In this document: positions 1-5,243 of the stretch, piece by piece
Layout: each line of letters opens with the position of its first letter
Position numbering within the stretch: position 1 is the stretch's first letter
From: an uncultured Faecalibacterium sp.
GTDB taxonomy: Bacteria; Bacillota; Clostridia; Oscillospirales; Ruminococcaceae
Direction of reading: 5' to 3'
Assembly: GCA_945982465.1 (NCBI GenBank)
Contig: CAMFSB010000124.1
Location: 1 to 5,568 of the forward strand
DNA: 5,568 nt
Translations under genes and position numbers: made by a program
The notes under the pieces: generated by a model
Told to the model about the DNA's origin: nothing
What the model saw: the letters and a program-made list of their open reading frames with translations, nothing else
The model's database searches: none

Positions 1-50
1 CCTGCTACACCCAGAACCTGGACGAACTGACCCGCGGCAGCCAGGGCTGA
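1..50 (+). CDS. C-terminal end of an unidentified protein (partial, runs off left edge)
   Basis: Reading from base 3, the window opens with 15 sense codons followed by TGA at 48-50, giving CYTQNLDELTRGSQG. Fourteen of the 15 codons end in G or C, matching the codon style of the confirmed genes here; this is the main reason to treat it as coding. The fragment is too short to assign to a family and no motif is recognisable. It converges on dus, whose stop lies 138 bases downstream on the other strand. The start and most of the gene are outside the window. The frame could be chance, since 15 open codons is weak evidence in GC-rich DNA. Confidence 0.5.
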   Translation, partial: CYTQNLDELTRGSQG

Positions 51-54
51 CCGC

Positions 55-75
55 CCGCGCGCCGCGGTGTGTTTT
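55..75 (+). terminator. Possible weak intrinsic terminator after the left-edge gene
   Basis: CCGCG (55-59) and CGCGG (63-67) form a perfect 5-bp all-GC stem with a 3-base loop, followed by TGTGTTTT (68-75). It begins 5 bases after the stop of the partial gene, where a terminator is expected. The stem is short and the T-run is interrupted, so this is a tentative call. Confidence 0.28.
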
Positions 76-188
76 GACCCAACTGCCCGTCAACCGATGC
101 CCGGGCCTTTCCGCCCGGTACGGCGCCTTGCGCCCCGGCCCGCACGGGCACACCGCAAGCCGCCGGGCCGGCACTTTGGCTGTGCCCC
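76..188. other. Convergent intergenic spacer with GC-rich inverted repeats
   Basis: This stretch lies between the ends of the left-edge gene and dus. It holds CCGGGC/GCCCGG (101-106 with 113-118, 6-base loop), CCGGCCCG/CGGGCCGG (135-142 with 164-171, 21-base gap) and GGCAC/GTGCC (170-174 with 182-186). The last sits immediately after the dus stop in the dus direction. None has a T-run on either strand, so none qualifies as a classical intrinsic terminator. They could still slow or stop converging polymerases, or block exonucleases at the 3' ends. In DNA this GC-rich some inverted repeats are expected by chance. I see no coding sequence here. Confidence 0.3.
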
Positions 189-1235
189 TCAGGGGAACGG
201 CACGGCCCGGGCATCGTCCGGGTCGGCGGCGCGGCGTTGTTCGTCAAATACCTTTTCGATCAAACGATCCAGATCCGTGAGATATTGCAGGGTGCAACAC
301 TCCCGCCGCAACGCCGCCGCCCCCCGCAGCCCCCGCATATAGTGCATGGCCTGGGCGCGGGCCTGGGGCATGGCCACATATTCTCCTTTCTGCTCCACCA
401 TTTCGGTCACCTGGCGGCGCAGCGCGTTCATGCGGGCCTGCAGATTGGGTTCCGCAGGGGCAGGCGCGCCTTCCAGCGCGGCGTTCACCCGTTCAAACAG
501 CCACGGGTCGCCCAGCGCAGCCCGGGCGATCATCACGCCGTCGCAGCCGGTGGCCCGCACCATGGCAAGGGCGGTTTCGGGGCTGGTCACATCGCCGTTG
601 CCCAGCACCGGGATGCTGACGGCCTGCTTTACCGCCCCGATCACCGCCAGGTCCACCGTGCCGGGGGTGTACATCTGTTCGCGGGTGCGGGCGTGCACCG
701 CAATGGCCGCCGCGCCCGCAGCTTCGCAGGCTTTGGCGCACTCCACGGCGGTAACGTGCTGTTCGTCCCACCCTTTGCGCATTTTGACCGTGACCGGCTT
801 TGCGCCCGCCTGCCCCACCACGGCGGCGGTGATCCGGCCGCACAGCTCCGGTGTGAGCATCAGGCGGCTGCCCGCCCCGCCGGGGCCGTGCCCCACGATC
901 TTGGGCGCGGGGCAGCCCATGTTGATGTCGAAAAAATCAAACGCGAACCCCTCGTCCAGCAGGCGGCGGGCAGCGCGGGCAAAATCCTCCGGCTCGGCCC
1001 CGAACAGCTGCACGCCGTACAGCGCGCCGTTGGGCGCCGCCTTGACCAGCGCGGCCGTCTTGCGGTCGCCGTAGGTCAGGGCCTTGGCGCTGACCATCTC
1101 GCTGACCGTAAACCCCGCCCCGTGGGCGGCCATCAGCTCCCGGCAGGGCGCATCGGTAAAGCCCGCCATGGGGCCGAACACCGCCCGGTGCGGCAGCGCC
1201 AGGCCGCCGATCTGCAAAGGATGCGAAAATTCCAT
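189..1235 (-). CDS. dus: tRNA-dihydrouridine synthase, DusB family
   Basis: This 348-residue flavoenzyme is predicted to reduce uridines in the tRNA D-loop region to dihydrouridine with FMN and NADPH, in the cytoplasm. Seen: an N-terminal TIM-barrel start with GPMAGFTD (21-28), the signature DINMGCPAPK (103-112) with catalytic Cys108, VKMRKGWD (150-157) with the conserved Lys151, HART (181-184), the phosphate-binding GNGD (212-215) and GVMIARAALGDPW (233-245). A helical C-terminal tRNA-binding region follows from about 265. Length is normal for the family. The Met at base 1235 is chosen because MEFSHPLQIGGL matches the usual family start and has a ribosome binding site; a Met 14 codons upstream does not. 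Compared with E. coli DusB as I remember it, the loop after Cys108 carries about three extra residues (GHGPGGAGSRL). DusB is the best subfamily match; which tRNA uridine it modifies here cannot be read from sequence. The gene is transcribed away from polA. Confidence 0.95.
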   Translation of the reverse strand: MEFSHPLQIGGLALPHRAVFGPMAGFTDAPCRELMAAHGAGFTVSEMVSAKALTYGDRKTAALVKAAPNGALYGVQLFGAEPEDFARAARRLLDEGFAFDFFDINMGCPAPKIVGHGPGGAGSRLMLTPELCGRITAAVVGQAGAKPVTVKMRKGWDEQHVTAVECAKACEAAGAAAIAVHARTREQMYTPGTVDLAVIGAVKQAVSIPVLGNGDVTSPETALAMVRATGCDGVMIARAALGDPWLFERVNAALEGAPAPAEPNLQARMNALRRQVTEMVEQKGEYVAMPQARAQAMHYMRGLRGAAALRRECCTLQYLTDLDRLIEKVFDEQRRAADPDDARAVPFP

Positions 1236-1240
1236 AAAAA

Positions 1241-1245
1241 CCTCA
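1241..1245 (-). promoter_or_regulatory. Ribosome binding site deciding the dus start
   Basis: On the minus strand TGAGG lies five bases (TTTTT, 1236-1240) before the ATG at 1235. The alternative upstream ATG at 1277 has no such spacing and would add 14 residues (MRRALRPAQGNEVF) unlike the family. This supports the 348-residue form. Confidence 0.75.
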
Positions 1246-1251
1246 TTGCCC

Positions 1252-1329
1252 TGCGCCGGCCGCAGCGCCCGGCGCAAAAATCGTTTTGCAAAGCCGGCGG
1301 CGGGCCTTGCGCCCGCCGGGCCGCTTTGC
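1252..1329 (-). promoter_or_regulatory. Hairpin-rich region upstream of dus (5' leader)
   Basis: Two inverted repeats lie between the dus promoter candidate and its ribosome binding site. The distal one pairs 1288-1294 with 1323-1329 (GCAAAGC/GCTTTGC) and 1299-1305 with 1311-1317 (GGCGGGC/GCCCGCC), around a small internal loop and a 5-base terminal loop. The proximal one is a perfect 8-bp stem, TGCGCCGG/CCGGCGCA (1252-1259 with 1269-1276), with a 9-base loop, ending 6 bases before the ribosome binding site. Between them the minus strand reads AAAACGATTTT. If transcription starts near 1325, the distal outer stem would be partly lost. It resembles no riboswitch class I know. Confidence 0.4.
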
Positions 1330-1331
1330 CT

Positions 1332-1340
1332 ATTGTACCA
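1332..1340 (-). promoter_or_regulatory. Extended -10 promoter candidate for dus
   Basis: On the minus strand the sequence reads TGGTACAAT: a TGn extension plus TACAAT, one mismatch from TATAAT. It predicts a start near base 1325 and a leader of about 90 bases. No convincing -35 hexamer is visible at 16-18 bases; the TGn element may compensate. Confidence 0.5.
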
Positions 1341-1355
1341 TATTTGCCGGGTTTG

Positions 1356-1364
1356 TGGTATACT
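1356..1364 (+). promoter_or_regulatory. Extended -10 promoter candidate for polA
   Basis: TGGTATACT is a TGn extension followed by TATACT, one mismatch from TATAAT. It predicts transcription from about base 1371 and a leader of roughly 40 bases that contains the polA ribosome binding site. A weak TTGTAC (1333-1338) lies 20 bases upstream, too far for an ideal -35. It lies in a locally AT-richer patch of otherwise GC-rich DNA. Confidence 0.6.
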
Positions 1365-1399
1365 AAAGAGAATGGACCAAACCGGACAAATTCACTCAC

Positions 1400-1406
1400 G
1401 GAGGAG
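1400..1406 (+). promoter_or_regulatory. Strong ribosome binding site of polA
   Basis: GGAGGAG sits five bases before the ATG at 1412, a near-perfect Shine-Dalgarno match at good spacing. It fixes the polA start, which also agrees with the conserved MRLLVIDGNS beginning of the 5'-nuclease domain. Confidence 0.85.
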
Positions 1407-1411
1407 CCACC

Positions 1412-3994
1412 ATGCGTTTACTGGTCATCGACGGCAACAGCATCGCCAACCGCGCTTTTTTTGGCATCAAGCTGCTCACCACCAAGGATGGGCGCTACAC
1501 CAACGCCATCTACGGGTTTTTGAACATCCTGCTCTCGCTGCTCAAGGAGTGCGACCCCGACGAAGTGGCAGTGGCCTTTGACCTGCGCGCGCCCACCTTC
1601 CGCCACAAGCTGTACGACGGCTACAAGGCCACCCGCCACGGCATGCCCGAGGAGCTGGCCCAACAGATGCCGGTACTGAAAGAACTGCTGGCCGATTTGG
1701 GCTATAAGCTGATCGCTGCCGAGGGCTGGGAGGCCGATGATCTGCTGGGCACGCTGGCGGCCGCCTGCGCCGCCCGCCGCGATGACTGCTACCTTGCCAC
1801 CGGCGACCGGGACAGCCTGCAGCTGGTCAGCCCCACCACCACCGTGCTGCTGGCCTCCACGGTGATGGGCCGCAGCCAGACGCTGGTAATGGACGAGGAC
1901 GCCGTGCGCGAAAAATACGGCGTGGAGCCGCCGCAGCTCATCGAAGTAAAAAGCCTGCAGGGCGACACCAGCGATAATATCCCGGGCGTAAAGGGCATTG
2001 GCGAAAAAACCGCCCTGAGCCTGATCCAGAAATTCGGCGATCTGGCAGGCGTGTACGACCACATCGACGACCCCGCCATCAAGCCCAGGCAGCGCGAAAA
2101 CCTGCTGGCATACAAGGCCGACGCCGAGCTGAGCCGCGTGCTGGGCACCATCCGCACCGACGCGCCCATCGAAACCGCCGAGGGCGCGTACACAGTAGGC
2201 GAGGGCGACAAGCCCGCCGCCGTGCGCCTTTTGCAGGAGCTGGAGATCCACTCGCTGATCCCCCGGCTGGGGCTTGCGGGCATCAAGGCGGCCGCCGCTA
2301 CAGACGGCGCGGCGGCTCCGGCCCGCGCGGTGCCGGCCGTCTCCCCCGCGCCGCTGCCGGCGTCGCCCGCGGGCGTCTGGCTGCTGGCCCAGCGGCCCGC
2401 CGTCATCGAAAAGCAGGGCAGCCGCAACGTGCAGACCCGCCCGGCCCAGTGGTACGCCGTGCAGGGCGAAACGCTCTGCCCGCTGGAGGACAGCCAGCTG
2501 CCCGCTTTGCTGGACGACCCGGCCGTAACCCTGGAGGTGTTTGATTCGGCCCCGCTGTACGCGGCGGCCATGGCTGCCGGCGGCTGGGGCGAAAGCATCG
2601 CGTGGGACGGCAAGCTGGCCGCTTATCTGCTGGATGCGTCCGCCGCCCGGTATCAGGTGGCCGAGCTGGAGGCCAGCTACCGGGCCGAGGAGGATTTTAC
2701 CTGCCCGGACTGGCCCGAGGCCGGCGCGCTGCGCAGTCTGTTTGCCAAAATGAAAGCCGCCCTCACCGAAAAAGGCGAGGATGAATTGTACAACACCATC
2801 GAGTTCCCGCTGGCGCAGGTGCTGGCCGACATGACCCGGCTGGGCATGCTGGTGGACAAAGAGGGCATCGAGCAGTTCGGTGTGGTGATCCGCCAGCGGC
2901 TGGACGACGCGCTGCGGCGGGTGTACCAGCAGGTGGGGTACGAGTTCAACCTGAACAGCCCCAAGCAGCTGGGCGAAGCGCTGTTTGACAAGATGGGCCT
3001 GCCTCACGGCAAAAAGACCAAGACCGGCTGGGCCACCGACGCGGCCACGCTGGAAGCGCTGCGCTACGAAGCCCCGGTGGTGGAGGATATTCTGGAATAC
3101 CGCACCTACCAAAAGCTGAACAGCACTTATGTGGAGGGGCTGCTCAAGGTGATCGGGCCGGACGGGCGCATTCATTCGGTGTTCAACCAGACCGAGGCGC
3201 GCACCGGGCGGCTGTCGTCGCTGGAGCCGAACTTGCAGAACATCCCCATCCGCACCGAGCTGGGCAGCCAGCTGCGGGCCTATTTTATCGCAAAGCCTGG
3301 CTGCGTGCTGCTGGACGCGGATTACAGCCAGATCGAGCTGCGCATTCTGGCCCACATCACGGGCGACGAGCACATGCAGCAGGCGTTTTTGGATGGCGGT
3401 GACATTCACCGGTCCACCGCGGCCAAGATCTATGGCATCCCGCCCGAGCAGGTCACGCCGCGGCTGCGCTCGTCGGCCAAAGCGATCAACTTCGGCATCA
3501 TGTACGGCAAGGGGGCGTTCAGCCTGTCCAAGGACATCGGCGTATCGGTGCGCGAAGCGGATGAGTTTTTGAAGAGCTATCTGGCCGCCTTCCCCAAGGT
3601 GGACGAGTATATGCAAAAGACCATTGCGGACGCCAAGCGCGACGGGTATGTGTCCACCCTGTTCGGCCGCCGCCGCGCCCTGCCCGAGCTGCAAAGCTCC
3701 AATTTCCAGGTGCGCGCGTCCGGCGAGCGCATGGCCCGCAACACCCCCATCCAGGGCACGGCCGCCGACGTGATCAAGCTGGCCATGGTGCGGGTGTGGC
3801 GCCGCCTGCGGGACGAACACATGGAAAGCCGCCTGATCCTGACGGTGCACGACGAGCTGATCGTGGAAGCGCCCGAGGCCGAAGCCGAACGCGCCGGGCA
3901 GATCCTGGCCGAGGAGATGATGGGCTGTGTGCACTACGCCGTGCCCCTGACCGCCGAGGTGCACCAGGGCAAAAACTGGCTGGAAGCGCATTGA
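1412..3994 (+). CDS. polA: DNA polymerase I (5' nuclease plus polymerase, degenerate proofreading domain)
   Basis: This 860-residue enzyme is predicted to remove RNA primers and fill gaps during lagging-strand synthesis and excision repair. The 5'-nuclease domain (1 to about 290) has VIDGNS with Asp7, EADD (107-110), TGDRDSLQL (130-138) and GDTSDNIPGVKGIG (184-197, helix-hairpin-helix). An Ala/Pro-rich linker follows (about 292-320). The 3'-5' exonuclease-like domain (about 321-450) lacks the DxE pair of Exo I; only a remnant FDS (Asp378) and AAYLLD (403-408) align, so proofreading is predicted absent, as in Bacillus and Taq Pol I. The polymerase domain (about 465-860) is intact: RTGRLSSLEPNLQNIPIR (597-614), motif A DYSQIELR (637-644) with catalytic Asp637, O-helix RSSAKAINFGIMYG (686-699) with Lys690, Phe694 and Tyr698, and motif C VHDE (812-815) with Asp814. 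Length lies between Taq (832) and B. subtilis (880). The gene has its own promoter and is divergent from dus. The only TTA, CTA or TCA codon is TTA at codon 3. Confidence 0.98.
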   Translation: MRLLVIDGNSIANRAFFGIKLLTTKDGRYTNAIYGFLNILLSLLKECDPDEVAVAFDLRAPTFRHKLYDGYKATRHGMPEELAQQMPVLKELLADLGYKLIAAEGWEADDLLGTLAAACAARRDDCYLATGDRDSLQLVSPTTTVLLASTVMGRSQTLVMDEDAVREKYGVEPPQLIEVKSLQGDTSDNIPGVKGIGEKTALSLIQKFGDLAGVYDHIDDPAIKPRQRENLLAYKADAELSRVLGTIRTDAPIETAEGAYTVGEGDKPAAVRLLQELEIHSLIPRLGLAGIKAAAATDGAAAPARAVPAVSPAPLPASPAGVWLLAQRPAVIEKQGSRNVQTRPAQWYAVQGETLCPLEDSQLPALLDDPAVTLEVFDSAPLYAAAMAAGGWGESIAWDGKLAAYLLDASAARYQVAELEASYRAEEDFTCPDWPEAGALRSLFAKMKAALTEKGEDELYNTIEFPLAQVLADMTRLGMLVDKEGIEQFGVVIRQRLDDALRRVYQQVGYEFNLNSPKQLGEALFDKMGLPHGKKTKTGWATDAATLEALRYEAPVVEDILEYRTYQKLNSTYVEGLLKVIGPDGRIHSVFNQTEARTGRLSSLEPNLQNIPIRTELGSQLRAYFIAKPGCVLLDADYSQIELRILAHITGDEHMQQAFLDGGDIHRSTAAKIYGIPPEQVTPRLRSSAKAINFGIMYGKGAFSLSKDIGVSVREADEFLKSYLAAFPKVDEYMQKTIADAKRDGYVSTLFGRRRALPELQSSNFQVRASGERMARNTPIQGTAADVIKLAMVRVWRRLRDEHMESRLILTVHDELIVEAPEAEAERAGQILAEEMMGCVHYAVPLTAEVHQGKNWLEAH

Positions 3995-4013
3995 CGCGGG
4001 GTTCTTTTCCTTT

Positions 4014-4035
4014 GTTCCTTTTTGAAAAAAGGAAC
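4014..4035. repeat. Inverted repeat 1 in the polA-tsaD spacer (A/T-loop hairpin)
   Basis: GTTCCTTTTT (4014-4023) is complementary to AAAAAGGAAC (4026-4035); realistically a stem of about 8 bp with a small loop. It lies 20 bases after the polA stop and follows a pyrimidine-rich run (4002-4013). No T-run follows the stem on either strand, so it is not a standard intrinsic terminator. An alternative pairing of GGTTC (4000-4004) with GAACC (4032-4036) is possible. Confidence 0.6.
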
Positions 4036-4055
4036 CGAAAAACGTTTGGACCCGA

Positions 4056-4073
4056 GCGCAAATTCCTTTGCGC
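4056..4073. repeat. Inverted repeat 2 in the polA-tsaD spacer
   Basis: GCGCAAA (4056-4062) and TTTGCGC (4067-4073) form a perfect 7-bp stem with a TTCC tetraloop. Beyond an A/C mismatch, two more pairs (4053-4054 with 4075-4076) can extend it. No T-run follows. It is compact enough to fold in RNA from either strand. Confidence 0.65.
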
Positions 4074-4115
4074 CCGCAACGATGAGAAAATCGCGCCGCC
4101 GGTGCGCCGCAGATC

Positions 4116-4139
4116 CCTGCGGGCTGGGTATTCCGCAGG
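4116..4139. repeat. Inverted repeat 3 in the polA-tsaD spacer
   Basis: CCTGCGG (4116-4122) and CCGCAGG (4133-4139) pair perfectly over 7 bp around a 10-base loop. The stem ends 25 bases before the tsaD -10 candidate. With repeats 1 and 2 it gives three stems in about 125 bases of non-coding DNA. Function unknown. Confidence 0.55.
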
Positions 4140-4164
4140 CCAAGCACAAATTTCCGCACCCATT

Positions 4165-4173
4165 TGTTATAAT
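4165..4173 (+). promoter_or_regulatory. Perfect extended -10 element upstream of tsaD
   Basis: TGTTATAAT matches the extended -10 consensus TGnTATAAT exactly, in an AT-rich patch of GC-rich DNA. No good -35 is visible (CACAAA at 17-base spacing). The predicted start, near base 4180, would fall inside the tsaD ribosome binding site, leaving a leader of only about 12 bases. Either tsaD is read from an almost leaderless transcript, or the main transcript comes from further upstream and this match is secondary. Confidence 0.5.
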
Positions 4174-4175
4174 TA

Positions 4176-4182
4176 AAGGAAG
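4176..4182 (+). promoter_or_regulatory. Ribosome binding site of tsaD
   Basis: AAGGAAG ends nine bases before the ATG at 4192, a workable Shine-Dalgarno. It begins only two bases after the TATAAT at 4168-4173, so the two signals compete for the same space. Confidence 0.6.
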
Positions 4183-4191
4183 TATTCCAGA

Positions 4192-5199
4192 ATGTATATT
4201 TTAGGCATTGAATCCACCTGCGACGAGACCGCCGCCGCCATTGTTCAGGATGGCCGGCGGGTAGTCTCCAACGTCATCAGCACCAGCGTAAAGGAGCAGG
4301 CGCTCTACGGCGGCGTGGTGCCCGAGATTGCCAGCCGCCGCCACTGCGAGTACATCAGCGCCACCACCGAACAAGCGCTTGCCGACGCGGGCCTGACCCT
4401 TGCCGACGTGGACGCGGTAGCCGTCACCTTTGCGCCGGGGCTGATCGGCGCGGTGCTGGTGGGGGTAAACTTTGCCAAGGGGCTGGCCTACGGCGCGGGC
4501 AAGCCGCTGGTGCCGGTGCACCATCTGCGCGGGCACATCGCGGCGCTGTACCTGACCCATCCGGAGCTGAAGCCGCCGTTTTTATGCCTGGTGGCCTCGG
4601 GCGGGCACAGCCACATCGTGCAGGTGGAGGACTACACCCGTTTTAAGATATTGGGCCGCACGGTGGACGACGCGGCCGGCGAAGCCTTTGACAAGGTGGC
4701 CCGCACGCTGGGTCTGCCCTATCCCGGCGGCCCCAGCGTGGCCGCCGCCGCCAAAACCGGCAACCCCAAGGCCTACCGCCTGCCCACGCCCCATGTGGAG
4801 GGCAAATACAACGTGAGTTTTTCGGGCCTGAAAACAGCCGTGCTCAACGAAGTGAACGTGGCGAACATGAAAGGCCAGGCCGTCCATGTGCCCGACCTGG
4901 CCGCCAGCTTTCAGGAGCGCATTGCCGGCATTCTGGCCGACAAGCTGCTGCTGGCCGCCGCCGATACCGGTGCAAAGCAGGTGTGCCTGGCCGGGGGCGT
5001 GGCCGCCAACAGCCGCCTGCGCAGCCTGATCAACGACGGCGCGCAGAAGCTGGGCGCGCAGGTGTACCTGCCCCAGCTGAAATACTGCGGCGATAACGGC
5101 GCCATGATCGCCGCCCAGGGGTATTACGAGTACCGCGCCGGCCGCACCGCCGGGCTGGAGCTGAACGGCCTGCCCACCCTGCCCATTGATTACGAATGA
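4192..5199 (+). CDS. tsaD: tRNA N6-threonylcarbamoyltransferase subunit TsaD
   Basis: This 335-residue protein is predicted to transfer the threonylcarbamoyl group from threonylcarbamoyl-adenylate to adenosine 37 of ANN-decoding tRNAs, making t6A. In bacteria it works with TsaB and TsaE, using adenylate from TsaC/TsaC2; none of these is in the window. It has the ASKHA fold: GIESTCDETA (5-14), PEIASRRH (44-51), the metal-binding HHLRGH (110-115) with His111 and His115, VASGGHSH (134-141), GRTVDDAAGEAFDKVAR (155-171), PGGP (178-181), SFSGLKT (209-215), GGVAANSRLR (268-277) and YCGDNGAMIA (298-307) with metal ligand Asp301. Length and start (MYILGIEST) are typical and no key residue is missing. 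The gene follows polA in the same direction after 197 bases, with its own -10-like element. TTA codons occur at positions 4 and 131. Confidence 0.97.
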   Translation: MYILGIESTCDETAAAIVQDGRRVVSNVISTSVKEQALYGGVVPEIASRRHCEYISATTEQALADAGLTLADVDAVAVTFAPGLIGAVLVGVNFAKGLAYGAGKPLVPVHHLRGHIAALYLTHPELKPPFLCLVASGGHSHIVQVEDYTRFKILGRTVDDAAGEAFDKVARTLGLPYPGGPSVAAAAKTGNPKAYRLPTPHVEGKYNVSFSGLKTAVLNEVNVANMKGQAVHVPDLAASFQERIAGILADKLLLAAADTGAKQVCLAGGVAANSRLRSLINDGAQKLGAQVYLPQLKYCGDNGAMIAAQGYYEYRAGRTAGLELNGLPTLPIDYE

Positions 5200-5233
5200 C
5201 CGGGCCGGGCGTACCTGTAAACCCGAAAAGAAC

Positions 5234-5238
5234 AGAGG
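5234..5238 (+). promoter_or_regulatory. Ribosome binding site of the GNAT gene
   Basis: AGAGG lies five bases before the ATG at 5244 and supports that start. The gap from the tsaD stop is 44 bases with no terminator-like hairpin, so cotranscription with tsaD is plausible. Confidence 0.55.
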
Positions 5239-5243
5239 CGCTT

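Noticed and set aside
1236..1277. A longer dus start at base 1277 adding 14 residues
   Set aside because: The extra residues do not resemble Dus N-termini, and the start at 1235 has TGAGG at five-base spacing.
237..1523. A 428-codon plus-strand open frame across dus and into polA
   Set aside because: Same codon-register artefact over dus. The translation has no domain, it crosses the divergent promoter region, and dus is certain on the other strand.
4014..4035. Intrinsic terminator for polA
   Set aside because: The stem is real, but no T-run follows it on either strand; the Ts are in the stem's 5' arm.
1418..4159. A 913-codon open frame antisense to the whole of polA
   Set aside because: Its codons are exact reverse complements of polA codons, so it stays open only because polA avoids TTA, CTA and TCA. 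The translation is low-complexity (rich in Gly, Ala, His, Gln) with no recognisable domain, and polA has complete motifs.
3774..4176. Open frames on both strands (plus 3796-4176, minus 3774-4163) spanning the polA end and the spacer
   Set aside because: They start inside polA, run through inverted repeats, encode basic low-complexity peptides, and have no credible ribosome binding site or family resemblance.
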